Below are positions 17,485-26,184 of a DNA stretch of 64,000 bases, one piece after another. Position numbers and translations under genes: made by a program. The notes beneath the pieces are model-generated. The model was not told the DNA's origin, did no database searches, and saw only the letters and a program-made list of their open reading frames with translations. Source of the DNA: Lachnospiraceae bacterium. GTDB lineage: Bacteria; Bacillota; Clostridia; Lachnospirales; Lachnospiraceae. Numbering within the stretch: position 1 is the stretch's first letter; every line of letters starts with the position of its first letter. The stretch is from assembly GCA_014804785.1 (NCBI GenBank), contig JAAUZD010000030.1, positions 1-64,000 on the forward strand, given 5' to 3'.

Positions 17485-17486
17485 TT

Positions 17487-17526
17487 GAAAAGAAAAATCA
17501 GCTCGTCTGATGTTTTCTTTTTTTTT
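17487..17526 (+). terminator. Terminator of the tRNA operon
   Basis: Stem ATCAG/CTGAT inside A-rich and T-rich flanks, followed by a run of nine T. Confidence 0.75.
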
Positions 17527-17567
17527 GGCTTAAGGAATCACATAGAGAAAGGAAGGAGCGGAATAAT

Positions 17568-18947
17568 ATGGGAACGATGGAAATGACAAAGGAAAACAAG
17601 ATGGGTGTCATGCCGGTAAATAAATTATTGGTAAGCATGTCGCTGCCGATGATGCTTTCTATGCTGGTACAGGCTTTATATAATATTGTTGACAGTGTTT
17701 TTGTCTCCAGAATCAATGAAAATGCCCTGACCGCTGTATCACTTGCTTTCCCAATTCAGACGCTGATGATTGCGCTTGGCGCTGGGACGGGGGTCGGCAT
17801 CAATGCGCTGCTGTCAAAATCCCTAGGGGAAAAGGATTTTGTAAAAGCAAATAAGACAGCTGTCAATGGTGTGTTCCTTGCCGCAGTGAATTATCTTATT
17901 TTCCTGCTGGTAGGCATATTTTTGGCGGGTCCCTTTTACCTGAGCCAGACAAAAGATGCCCAGATTGTGGAATATGGGAAGCAGTATCTGATGATTATCT
18001 GCTGCTGTTCTTTTGGCGTGTATATGCAGTTTGTTTTTGAGCGGCTTCTACAGTCTACGGGAAAGACTTTTTATACTATGATCACACAGGGAACAGGTGC
18101 AATCATCAATATCATCTTAGATCCTGTTTTCATTTTTGGATATTTTGGGATTCCGCGTATGGGGGTAGCAGGTGCGGCGGTAGCTACGGTAACGGGACAG
18201 GTCATTGCAGGAATAATAGCTCTTATAATTAATGAAAAGAAAAATACGGAGATTAAGATCCGGTTTCGTGGATTTCGTCCTGATACTGTAATTATTAAAC
18301 TAATCTACCGTGTAGGAATCCCTTCTATTATCATGCAGGCAATCGGATCTGTCATGACCTATGGCATGAATAAGATTTTAATGACGTTTTCTTCCACAGC
18401 GGCAGCAGTGTTCGGCGTTTATTTTAAGCTTCAGAGCTTTATCTATATGCCGGTGTTTGGTTTGAATAACGGCATGGTTCCTATCGTGGCATATAATTAT
18501 GGCGCTGGCAAAAAGGACAGGCTGATTAAAACGGTAAAACTCAGTATTTTTTACGCAATTTGTCTCATGGCGATTGGATTTATTGTATTTCAGTTATTTC
18601 CTGCACAATTGTTTTCTTTGTTTCATGCATCAGATACGATGCTTGAGATTGGTAAACCTGCGCTTCGCATTATCAGCTGCAGTTTTCTTCTGGCAGGTTT
18701 TTGTATTATCTGCACTTCCATGTTTCAGGCGCTTGAAAACGGTGTATACAGCATGATTATTTCCATTGCCAGACAGTTGGTGGTGTTATTGCCGGTGGCA
18801 TACTTTTTGGCACTGACGGGGAATGTGACTTACGTATGGTGGGCATTCCCGATTGCGGAACTTGCGTCCATGTGCGTATCCGTATTTTTTCTGGTACGCA
18901 TAAATAATAAGGTAATAAAGCATATAGGTGGAAATAATGAGAAATGA
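17568..18947 (+). CDS. MATE family efflux transporter
   Basis: This 459-residue multidrug/toxin extrusion transporter has about 12 transmembrane helices in two pseudo-symmetric halves. Typical motifs are MLVQALYNIVDSVFVSRINE in the first half and GLNNGMVPIVAYNYGAGKKD in the second. It should export organic cations or drugs using an Na+ or H+ gradient; the substrate cannot be predicted. ATG 17568 has a GGAGCGG site. It directly precedes an ABC transporter pair (32 bp to the ATPase), which may be co-transcribed. Confidence 0.92.
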   Translation: MGTMEMTKENKMGVMPVNKLLVSMSLPMMLSMLVQALYNIVDSVFVSRINENALTAVSLAFPIQTLMIALGAGTGVGINALLSKSLGEKDFVKANKTAVNGVFLAAVNYLIFLLVGIFLAGPFYLSQTKDAQIVEYGKQYLMIICCCSFGVYMQFVFERLLQSTGKTFYTMITQGTGAIINIILDPVFIFGYFGIPRMGVAGAAVATVTGQVIAGIIALIINEKKNTEIKIRFRGFRPDTVIIKLIYRVGIPSIIMQAIGSVMTYGMNKILMTFSSTAAAVFGVYFKLQSFIYMPVFGLNNGMVPIVAYNYGAGKKDRLIKTVKLSIFYAICLMAIGFIVFQLFPAQLFSLFHASDTMLEIGKPALRIISCSFLLAGFCIICTSMFQALENGVYSMIISIARQLVVLLPVAYFLALTGNVTYVWWAFPIAELASMCVSVFFLVRINNKVIKHIGGNNEK

Positions 18948-18979
18948 GGAAATGTTAAACGGAAAAATAGGGGGAAAGT

Positions 18980-19654
18980 ATGATTGAGGTTTGCGATATC
19001 ACCAAAAAATTCGGGGATTTTGTCAGTCTTGATCATGTGTCTTTGACGATTCCTGATGGAACGATTTATGGATTGCTGGGGGAAAATGGAGCCGGCAAAA
19101 GTACCCTTCTTCGTCTAATTGCAGGTGTATACAGGGCTGATGAAGGCGAAATCAGAATTGACGGAGAAAAAATTCCAAGGGTGGCTGCAAAGCAGAAGGT
19201 CTTTTATATGCCGGATAGTCAGTATTATGAGAAAAATGCTACGCCCTTGACCATAGGAAATTTTTATAGGACCTTTTATCCGGAATTTGCTATGGAGGAA
19301 TATCGTTATCTGTTAGAACAGTTTGGACTGGATGAGGGAGCGCTGGTGGATACTTTTTCCAAGGGTATGAAAAAGCAGATGCTCATTGGAGCGGCAATCT
19401 GCGCTAACACTGGATATCTGTTGTGTGATGAGGTTTTTGACGGGCTTGACCCTCAAATCAGAAACGCAGTGAATGAACTTTTAAAGCAGACGGCAACAGG
19501 CAGAAATATGACGATTCTGATTGTGTCCCATTATTTGGAGGAACTTGAGAAAATCTGTAGTAAGAAGGGATTTCTGCACCGGGGCAGAATCCTGAATAAA
19601 GAGGAATGGGATGGATTGGCATTAAAAGGCAGGGGAGAACATGAAAAAGATTAA
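18980..19654 (+). CDS. ABC transporter ATP-binding protein
   Basis: The 224-residue nucleotide-binding subunit has Walker A GLLGENGAGKST, an atypical signature FSKGMKKQM, Walker B YLLCDEVFDGLD and switch SHYLEE. The degenerate signature and the phrase FYMPDSQYYEKNATPLT are common in YtrB/bacitracin-type exporters. The next gene starts 14 bp before its end and supplies the permease. With the permease it should form an ABC-2 type exporter of unknown substrate. ATG 18980 follows GGGGGAAAG. Confidence 0.88.
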   Translation: MIEVCDITKKFGDFVSLDHVSLTIPDGTIYGLLGENGAGKSTLLRLIAGVYRADEGEIRIDGEKIPRVAAKQKVFYMPDSQYYEKNATPLTIGNFYRTFYPEFAMEEYRYLLEQFGLDEGALVDTFSKGMKKQMLIGAAICANTGYLLCDEVFDGLDPQIRNAVNELLKQTATGRNMTILIVSHYLEELEKICSKKGFLHRGRILNKEEWDGLALKGRGEHEKD

Positions 19655-21617
19655 GAGATTAGCCGGTCTTTGGAAGGAAGATTTAAAAAATAAATTATGG
19701 ATGATTGTGGCGGTCTGGTATTTGCTTGGGATGTTTTGTCTGCTGTTTTCTGCAAAGATGACGATTCCTACAGGGGAAGTGAGGAGCCTCTATGTGGGAC
19801 CTTCAAATACTTCTTTTCTTGCGGCTATGGTGGTGCTGGGGATTCTGATGGGAGCGGGCGCATTTCCTTATTTGCGTACGGAACAACAGTCGGATTTGTA
19901 TTTTAGCCTGCCTTTTTCCAGAAATCAATTGTTTGCTGTAGGGTATCTGAATAATTTTCTTATTTTTTCCATCCCGGCAGTGATATGCCGGCTCTTGTTT
20001 TTCCGCATTTCCCTTTCTATGGGATACAGTCGGTATGAGGACAGCGTTTTTTCCGTATGGATAGGGTGTTTTGTCTTAATAGTTGGATTTCTGTTTGTGA
20101 TGAGTTTATCCATGCTTGCCTCTCTTTGGACGAGGAGAGTGGGATATATGGGCGGTCTGTTGGTATTATTCCTGTTCGGACCTGGGGCAGGGCTTGAACT
20201 GGCAGAAAAAATGCTGAAAATATTTGTGCCTTCCTTTTATCGTTCAGAAACGCTGGAAATGTTAAAAGGGTATCTTTCGCCCCTTTCGTTGCTTAAGAAT
20301 GTGACAGGAATAGAAGAATATGTTGACGGTTCTTATTGGATGCTGGATAAGCACCTGTCTTATCTGGTATATATGGCGATAATGGTTCTTCTTCTTTTGT
20401 TGATTGTTCTTTTCTTTTTCAAGGTTCGTCCTGTGGAGCGGAAAAGCGGAGCATTCACCTTCCGCATTGCACAGTGGTTTGTACGTTATGCCTGCGTGAC
20501 ACTTGCGGTTCTCTGGTTCGTGGAGCTATTGCAGATTTTTTCCTTCGGAATTTTTTCGTGGGCGCCTGTGATTGCGGGAGTACTGATTGGTGTACCTCTT
20601 GTGCATGGACTTTTGAATATCGTCATTGCCTGCGATGCAAAAAAGTTTTTATCCGCCAAGTGGCACTTACTTGCGGAAACGGTGATGATTTTTCTTCTGA
20701 TTGGAGCATTTTCCTTGTGGGGAGGATGGGAAGAGACAGTTCCTGGCAAAGAGGATGTAGCTTCTATGGCGGTTGCTCTGACTGCGCTTAGAAGCGGGGA
20801 TGATGTTGACCAGGTACTTGAGAATATGCAGCTCACTGACGAAGAAATGTTTGCAGCTTATGACTGGATCAATGAGGATTATGGAAAAAATGCGTCAGAC
20901 TATGAGTTTCTGGTGAAGTATGAAGAAAAAAATGGAAATGTAAAGTACTGTAAGTACCAGCTTCCCTGGCATGCATTGTATGGCTTTGAAACGGTTTTTG
21001 CAGGGCAGGAATATAAAGAAGGGATTTATCAGGGGCTTCGCATGGATTCCATGAAGTACTACGAAATCTGTTGGTCCAATGGCATTGAAAGTTATACGCT
21101 GGATCTTAAGGAGAAAGAACGGCAGAAGTTCTGGGAAGCGTACAGGGAAGATGCGGGCGGGCTGACATTTTTTGATATAAGATGGCAGACGCCGATTGGA
21201 CGCATTAAATTTGCTTCCACTAAAAATCAGGGGGACGTGACGGCGGATATATACCCTGGTTTTACAAATGTACTCTCGCTCTTGGAAGAATATGGAATTG
21301 AGGGGACAAAAGGAATAGGCGATTATGAGATTACCAGAATCGTAGTGGATAAGTATCTGCTGACGGAGGGACTTCTTTATAATGTGAATTCACTGGAGTG
21401 GGAAAAAACATTTACGGATGAGGAGTCTGTTAAGGAGCTGGCAAAGGTGCTTTTCTGCGAGGAACTATGTGAGGATTATCTGCTCAATGAGAAGAATCTT
21501 CAGATGGAATTTACGGTTTATTACCGGGATTCGGATGGAAGGACAGTGAATCATGTAAAGTGCAGGGCGCAGGCAGACCCGGAGGGAAATGATGTACTGA
21601 AAGAACTTTTGAGATAA
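19641..21617 (+). CDS. ABC transporter permease with large extracytoplasmic C-terminal domain (DUF6449-like)
   Basis: The 658-residue membrane protein has six to eight transmembrane helices in the first ~370 residues, ending near GAFSLWGGWEETVPG. After that comes a soluble domain of about 280 residues rich in aromatic and acidic residues. That layout fits permeases annotated with DUF6449, partners of YtrB-like ATPases. The gene overlaps the ATPase by 14 bp, so subunit production is coupled. The soluble domain probably sits outside the membrane and may sense or bind the substrate, which is inference. Confidence 0.8.
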   Translation: MKKIKRLAGLWKEDLKNKLWMIVAVWYLLGMFCLLFSAKMTIPTGEVRSLYVGPSNTSFLAAMVVLGILMGAGAFPYLRTEQQSDLYFSLPFSRNQLFAVGYLNNFLIFSIPAVICRLLFFRISLSMGYSRYEDSVFSVWIGCFVLIVGFLFVMSLSMLASLWTRRVGYMGGLLVLFLFGPGAGLELAEKMLKIFVPSFYRSETLEMLKGYLSPLSLLKNVTGIEEYVDGSYWMLDKHLSYLVYMAIMVLLLLLIVLFFFKVRPVERKSGAFTFRIAQWFVRYACVTLAVLWFVELLQIFSFGIFSWAPVIAGVLIGVPLVHGLLNIVIACDAKKFLSAKWHLLAETVMIFLLIGAFSLWGGWEETVPGKEDVASMAVALTALRSGDDVDQVLENMQLTDEEMFAAYDWINEDYGKNASDYEFLVKYEEKNGNVKYCKYQLPWHALYGFETVFAGQEYKEGIYQGLRMDSMKYYEICWSNGIESYTLDLKEKERQKFWEAYREDAGGLTFFDIRWQTPIGRIKFASTKNQGDVTADIYPGFTNVLSLLEEYGIEGTKGIGDYEITRIVVDKYLLTEGLLYNVNSLEWEKTFTDEESVKELAKVLFCEELCEDYLLNEKNLQMEFTVYYRDSDGRTVNHVKCRAQADPEGNDVLKELLR

Positions 21618-21702
21618 TAAAACGTGTGGATGAGAGAATTATGGGAGGAGTAAGAGAGTACAGAGTGACTTCATTTTGGTCTTTGTGTTGTGCAAGAAAA
21701 AG

Positions 21703-21731
21703 TTGACAGCTTCTTTAGTGAATGATAAGAT
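21703..21731 (+). promoter_or_regulatory. Promoter of tRNA-Leu
   Basis: TTGACA (21703-21708), 17 bp, TAAGAT (21726-21731). An alternative -10, GATAAT, sits 3 bp further on. Confidence 0.65.
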
Positions 21732-21775
21732 AATTTACGTGAGCGTTTCGGGTCTGAAGTTCTGGACTTGTATAA

Positions 21776-21856
21776 GCGGGTATGGCGGAATTGGCAGACG
21801 CGCCAGATTTAGGTTCTGGTGGGAGACCGTGCAGGTTCAAGTCCTGTTACCCGCAC
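21776..21856 (+). tRNA. tRNA-Leu (anticodon TAG)
   Basis: Acceptor GCGGGTA/TACCCGC, anticodon loop TTTAGGT, extended variable arm as in all class II tRNAs, T loop GTTCAAGTC. Confidence 0.94.
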
Positions 21857-21864
21857 GAAAGAAT

Positions 21865-21919
21865 AAAAGCCGTAAATACGATGATTGCTTAGCGAAATCA
21901 ACGTATTTGTGGCTTTTGT
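21865..21919 (+). terminator. Terminator of tRNA-Leu
   Basis: Long stem AAAAGCCGTAAATACG with CGTATTTGTGGCTTTT (16 bp, one G-U), 21-base loop, short T run within the arm. Confidence 0.75.
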
Positions 21920-21992
21920 CCGTTCATGTTGTAGAGCAGGTTTAAAGCAAAACGAAAGATAGGGCTGTCCTTTAAATACAGCAAAATATTGT

Positions 21993-22021
21993 TTGACAGA
22001 ATTTGTGATATCTGATAAAGT
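21993..22021 (+). promoter_or_regulatory. Promoter of the riboswitch-antiporter transcript
   Basis: TTGACA (21993-21998), 17 bp, TAAAGT (22016-22021), starting the transcript just upstream of the riboswitch aptamer. Confidence 0.6.
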
Positions 22022-22030
22022 TTTATTAGT

Positions 22031-22157
22031 TAAAAGGGAGTAGTAAAAAGGGTTCAGTCAACAATCCCCGGCGTGAAGCTGTGGCTGGACACTTCTGCGG
22101 TTGTGGAAGTACGAGACTTTTGACACACTTATTTGTGAGTCAGGGGTCTTTTTTTAT
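22031..22157 (+). ncRNA. yybP-ykoY (Mn2+) riboswitch with terminator
   Basis: The leader has the two conserved loops of the yybP-ykoY class in the right order: AAAAGGGAGTAG at 22032-22043 and TACGAGACTTTTGAC at 22110-22124. Between them is a GTCAACA segment like the family's GTCGTCAA. The flanks AAAAG and CTTTT can form P1. A hairpin ending in seven T (to 22155) overlaps the 3' side of the aptamer, so control is probably by transcription termination. In this class Mn2+ binding turns on export genes. The call is by eye, without a covariance model. Confidence 0.75.
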
Positions 22158-22219
22158 GCCGCAGAAACAGTTTATATCAAAACAAAAAATGGAATACTTA
22201 AGAGGAAAGGTAAAGCAAA

Positions 22220-23158
22220 ATGGTAAAAGCAGTTATTTTATTTGTAGTTGGTCTTATTCTAATTTGTCTGGGCGGGGATCGGCTGGTGGATTCGGCAGTG
22301 GCGATTGCCAAAAAACTTGGGATTCCCCAAATCGTGGTAGGCGCTACCATTGTAAGTCTGGGCACCACATTGCCGGAGATTCTTGTGTCCACCACAGCAG
22401 CCTTTGATGGGTCTGCGGCGATTGCTGCGGGGAATGCATTTGGCTCTATTATCTGTAATACTGCTCTGATTGCAGGACTGACGCAGACCATACGTCCCAC
22501 GAAACAGGTGGAGACTTCTTCGCTGTCATGGCGGGGCATCTTCTTTTTTGTTGTGGTGATCGGGCTGGATATATGCGGCTTTTTAACAGGAGCTTTTGGC
22601 AGACCTGTTGGAATCGTGTTGTTAATATTGTTTATTGTGTATGCTTATTTAAATGTGATACGTGCTTCCGCAGAGGGTGGCGGTGAGGAAGAGCAAGAAA
22701 AGGCGGCTGAGGTTTCAATTCCGCTGCAGATTATCATACTTGCAATCTGCGCAGCCTGTCTTTTTGTGGGGGCGAACCTGCTGGTAGACAACGGAATTCT
22801 GATCGCAGAAGCGATTGGGGTGCCGGAACGCGTCATTGCAGTCACATTTATTGCTCTTGGAACTTCGCTTCCGGAACTTATGACTTCTGTTATGTCTTTG
22901 ATAAAGGGGTATGGAAATGTAGGGCTTGGGAATGTGATTGGCGCCAATCTCCTTAACATGCTTCTCGTGATTGGAATCCCATCGGCAATTGCGGGCATTC
23001 CTTTGGAACGGTCTGCTGTAGTGGTCGATATGCCTCTTGCTTGTTTGGTCATGGCGATTCTTGTTGTGCCAATTCTAATAAGAAAGAAATCCTCACGGAT
23101 ACAGGGAATTGCACTTCTTGGTATTTACGCCGTATATTGTATTACATCCTTTGTCTAA
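22220..23158 (+). CDS. CaCA family calcium/sodium-type antiporter (YrbG-like)
   Basis: The 312-residue membrane antiporter contains the two inverted alpha-repeats of the CaCA family: GATIVSLGTTLPEI (41-54) and VTFIALGTSLPELM (from about 208). About ten transmembrane helices surround them. The family exchanges Ca2+ for Na+ or H+. Here the Mn2+-type riboswitch upstream suggests Mn2+ export or mixed divalent-cation efflux, which is inference from the leader. ATG 22220 has AGAGGAAAGG at good spacing. Confidence 0.88.
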   Translation: MVKAVILFVVGLILICLGGDRLVDSAVAIAKKLGIPQIVVGATIVSLGTTLPEILVSTTAAFDGSAAIAAGNAFGSIICNTALIAGLTQTIRPTKQVETSSLSWRGIFFFVVVIGLDICGFLTGAFGRPVGIVLLILFIVYAYLNVIRASAEGGGEEEQEKAAEVSIPLQIIILAICAACLFVGANLLVDNGILIAEAIGVPERVIAVTFIALGTSLPELMTSVMSLIKGYGNVGLGNVIGANLLNMLLVIGIPSAIAGIPLERSAVVVDMPLACLVMAILVVPILIRKKSSRIQGIALLGIYAVYCITSFV

Positions 23159-23198
23159 GGAGAAACTGCCAGCGTTTCCCTAAAAATGGCAATGACTC

Positions 23199-23227
23199 TT
23201 GTCAGAAAAAATGGAATCTGCTATACT
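23199..23227 (+). promoter_or_regulatory. Promoter of the phosphofructokinase gene
   Basis: TTGTCA (23199-23204), 17 bp, TATACT (23222-23227), about 45 bp before the RBS AAAAGGAGAG. Confidence 0.65.
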
Positions 23228-23278
23228 TCTTATGGGATAAATAAAAATAAAATAAATGAATAAAAAGGAGAGATTATA

Positions 23279-24508
23279 ATGAAGGGTAATATTGTAGTAG
23301 GACAGTCCGGCGGCCCCACAGCTGTAATCAACTCATCCGTAGCAGGTGTGTACGCAGCAGCAAAAGAGCTGGGTGTTAAGAAAGTGTACGGTATGGTTCA
23401 CGGTATCGAAGGGTTTTTAGAGGACAAGATGATTGAATTGGAAGAGTATCTTGATGATCCCACGGGAATTGAATTGTTAAAGAGAACCCCTTCCGCATTT
23501 TTAGGTTCCTGTCGTTTCAAAATGCCTAAGATCGAAGGACATGAGGATGTTTACGAAAAAGTTTTTGAAATCATGGAAAAGCATGATATTGAATGTCTGT
23601 TCTACGCAGGCGGAAATGACTCCATGGATACCGTTAAGATGTTGTCTGATTATGCAGCAGCACACGGAAAAACACAGAGATTCATGGGCGTGCCCAAGAC
23701 AATTGATAACGATCTCCCTGTTACCGACCATTGCCCAGGCTATGGTTCAGCAGCAAAATATATTGCAGCAAGCTTAAAGGAGATTATCCGCGACAATGAA
23801 TCTTTTGGTGCAAAGAAGCCTACTATCTGTATCGTAGAAATTATGGGACGTAATGCAGGATGGCTTACAGCAGCAGCAGCTCTTGCGAAGGGAGATGACT
23901 GTACAGGTGCGGATGCGATTTACCTACCTGAAAAAGTATTTGATATGGATGCTTTCATGGAAAAAGTTAAACACCTTGCAGCAACCAAATCTTCTGTTGT
24001 AATCGCTGTATCTGAAGGAATCCACATTGCTGATGGACGCTATGTATGTGAATTGGCAAATGAAAATGTTGCAGTAGATGCATTTGGACATAAGCAGATG
24101 TCTGGTACAGCAGCTTATCTGGCACAGGCAGTTGCAGCTGAAACAGGCTTAAAGACCAGAGCAGTTGAATTTTCAACACTCCAGCGTGCGGCTACGCATC
24201 TTGCTTCTCTTACAGACATTAACGAAGCATTCCAGGTTGGACATGATGCAGTTATGGCAGCAGAAGAGGGCAAGACCGGTATGATGATTACACTGGACAG
24301 AAACGGTGATGATCCTTACCAGTGTGGGACAAGCGCATATGACATTCATGCTATTGCCAATGTTGAAAGACCTGTTCCGGCAGAGTGGATTACAGAGGAT
24401 GGATGCGGTTTAAATGACGGTTATGTAAAATATGCAAGACCGCTGATCATGGGCGAACTGACACCACTTTTTGTGAACGGACTTCCTCGTCATCTTGTTA
24501 GAAAATAA
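23279..24508 (+). CDS. pfp: 6-phosphofructokinase, predicted pyrophosphate-dependent
   Basis: The 409-residue glycolytic enzyme begins GNIVVGQSGGPTAVINSS. Two positions separate ATP- and PPi-users in this family. In the first, ATP enzymes have GGDGS, while this one has GGNDS with Asp. In the second, ATP enzymes have GTIDND, while this one reads PKTIDND with Lys. Both point to PPi as phosphoryl donor, giving a reversible step between fructose 6-phosphate and fructose 1,6-bisphosphate. Codon use looks optimised, as for a highly expressed gene. It is monocistronic, with its own promoter and terminator. Confidence 0.88.
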   Translation: MKGNIVVGQSGGPTAVINSSVAGVYAAAKELGVKKVYGMVHGIEGFLEDKMIELEEYLDDPTGIELLKRTPSAFLGSCRFKMPKIEGHEDVYEKVFEIMEKHDIECLFYAGGNDSMDTVKMLSDYAAAHGKTQRFMGVPKTIDNDLPVTDHCPGYGSAAKYIAASLKEIIRDNESFGAKKPTICIVEIMGRNAGWLTAAAALAKGDDCTGADAIYLPEKVFDMDAFMEKVKHLAATKSSVVIAVSEGIHIADGRYVCELANENVAVDAFGHKQMSGTAAYLAQAVAAETGLKTRAVEFSTLQRAATHLASLTDINEAFQVGHDAVMAAEEGKTGMMITLDRNGDDPYQCGTSAYDIHAIANVERPVPAEWITEDGCGLNDGYVKYARPLIMGELTPLFVNGLPRHLVRK

Positions 24509-24525
24509 TAAATTAGAAAATTTAA

Positions 24526-24557
24526 ATGGCTGACCAGACTGGTCAGTCATTTTTTTG
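24526..24557 (+). terminator. Terminator after pfp
   Basis: Stem GGCTGACC/GGTCAGTC, loop AGACT, T run of seven. Confidence 0.9.
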
Positions 24558-24579
24558 CGATTTGTCGGCAACGTCTCCA

Positions 24580-24608
24580 TTGACTTAAACCTTAAAATAT
24601 ATTATTCT
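24580..24608 (+). promoter_or_regulatory. Promoter of the CheX-like/CheY operon
   Basis: TTGACT (24580-24585), 17 bp, TATTCT (24603-24608). Confidence 0.55.
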
Positions 24609-24641
24609 AATATTGTGGCAATTAGGGGAGGAGGACATATC

Positions 24642-25538
24642 ATGGTTACAATTATAGTTGGTACATATTTGGTGGAAAAAGGACTTCTTACCCGTGAACA
24701 GCTTAATCAGTTGCTTTTGCAGCAACGCAGAGTTCATGTGAAGCTGGGGCTGATTGCTGTAGCAGAAGGGTTAATGATGCAGGAAGAGGCCGATGAGATT
24801 AATAGAATGCAGTCGGTTCAGGACAAGAGATTTGGAGATATTGCTATTGAGCAGGGATACTTGACAGAAGGACAGGTAGAAGCGCTTCTCACAAAACAGG
24901 GGAATGCTTACCTGATGTTTGCGCAGGCATTGGAGGATCAGCAGATTATGACAGTGGATCAATTGGAGCAATGTATGATGGATTTTCAGTTTGAAAATCA
25001 GATGACACTTTCTGATATCGAGGATTTGAAAAGCGGTGATGTGGATCGTATTCTGCCGCTTTATATTCCGATGGGCTATGAGAAATACTTGGATGCAATG
25101 GGGACAGCGCTTCGGACAATTATACGTTGTGTAGATACAGAAATTTACCTCGAAAAAGCATTTGTGGCTTCGCGATGTGAGGCTGAATATGGTGCTGCCC
25201 AATATATTGATGGGGAACGAAAGTTTAGCTGTGGCATGGTCGGAAAAGGACAGGCACTTTTGCCGATAGCTTCTATTTTTGGAAATGAAGAATTTGAAGA
25301 AATGAATGAGGATGCATTAGATGCAATCGGAGAATTGTTGAACTGTATTAGTGGAATCTATGCCAGTGCGTTAAGCCGGGGAGGCGTTTTTGTGGAACTT
25401 TATCCTCCGGAATATTCAATAGAAATAAGCGGAGTTGTCAGTGATGAAATGTTAGTACTGCCTTTGCATATTAAGGGGCAGAAGTTTTATTTTGTAGTCG
25501 CAATGGAAAACAAAATTGAAATGGAGCAGGAGGCGTAG
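24642..25538 (+). CDS. CheX-like chemotaxis phosphatase with two N-terminal MshEN-like repeats
   Basis: The 298-residue cytoplasmic protein has two parts. The first ~90 residues carry two copies of a motif like that at the N-terminus of GspE/PilB ATPases: YLVEKGLLTREQLNQLLLQQ and GDIAIEQGYLTEGQVEALLT. Such domains often bind cyclic di-GMP. The C-terminal half resembles CheX/CheC, with the ExxN-type catalytic motif in DAIGELLNCISGIYAS. CheX family proteins dephosphorylate CheY-P, and a CheY gene follows two bases downstream. ATG 24642 has GGGGAGGAGG; the upstream extension of the frame is not needed. Confidence 0.72.
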   Translation: MVTIIVGTYLVEKGLLTREQLNQLLLQQRRVHVKLGLIAVAEGLMMQEEADEINRMQSVQDKRFGDIAIEQGYLTEGQVEALLTKQGNAYLMFAQALEDQQIMTVDQLEQCMMDFQFENQMTLSDIEDLKSGDVDRILPLYIPMGYEKYLDAMGTALRTIIRCVDTEIYLEKAFVASRCEAEYGAAQYIDGERKFSCGMVGKGQALLPIASIFGNEEFEEMNEDALDAIGELLNCISGIYASALSRGGVFVELYPPEYSIEISGVVSDEMLVLPLHIKGQKFYFVVAMENKIEMEQEA

Positions 25539-25540
25539 AG

Positions 25541-25903
25541 ATGGCAAATATTTTGATAGTAGATGATTCAAGGACATCACGCAAAATCCTAAAGAAGATG
25601 GTAGAAGAGGCAGGACATACGGTAGTTGAGGAATGCTCAAATGGTGAAGAGGGATATTTGAAATATAAGGAATTGAAACCGGATCTTGTCACGTTGGATA
25701 TTACAATGCCGAAGCTGGATGGTCTGGAAGCGCTTCAGCTTATTAGAAAGAGTGATGAAGATGCTAAGGTTATCATGATTACAGCAGCCAGCCAAAAGGA
25801 GAAAATGATACAAGCAATCAAATATGGCGCGGCTGAGTTTATCGCGAAGCCTTACGATAGTGATGATGTAAAGCTGGCTATCGATAAAGTACTAAAATTA
25901 TAG
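25541..25903 (+). CDS. CheY-like single-domain response regulator
   Basis: The 120-residue receiver domain has the acidic pocket (VDDS near the start), phospho-acceptor Asp53 in LDITMPKLDG, Thr in MITAAS and Lys in AKPYD. There is no output domain, so it should act by protein contact, as CheY does at the flagellar motor. Co-expression with the CheX-like phosphatase suggests the two form a phosphorylation/dephosphorylation pair. No other che or flagellar gene is in the window. Confidence 0.88.
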   Translation: MANILIVDDSRTSRKILKKMVEEAGHTVVEECSNGEEGYLKYKELKPDLVTLDITMPKLDGLEALQLIRKSDEDAKVIMITAASQKEKMIQAIKYGAAEFIAKPYDSDDVKLAIDKVLKL

Positions 25904-25944
25904 TCATTCATGGTGGCAGGTGTTTTGCAGGCATTTTAGAGATG

Positions 25945-25988
25945 GACTGTCGTCTTAACGATTGAAATCGTAAAACGGCAGTCTTTTT
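25945..25988 (+). terminator. Terminator after cheY
   Basis: Stem GACTGTCGT/ACGGCAGTC (one G-U), with an inner small dyad ACGATT/AATCGT, then five T. Confidence 0.8.
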
Positions 25989-26184
25989 ACATGGTTCATT
26001 TTTTTTTGCAAGATGCGGATTTCTGTTCCGCATTTCGTGTTGCCTGTTGCACCTCAATATCCAAAGTCATGGCGGAACTGTTGCTCTTAAAATGAAAATT
26101 CCCATAATTTTCTTGCAATATAACTGCGGATTAGGTATGATGAAAAAAGGAAATCGTTTTCCATCATATTACCGGAGGCGTCAA

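Noticed and set aside
21676..21945. 89-codon frame over tRNA-Leu
   Set aside because: It spans the tRNA and its terminator; no ribosome site.
22081..22407. 108-codon frame starting in the riboswitch
   Set aside because: It overlaps the aptamer, the terminator and the antiporter gene in another frame.
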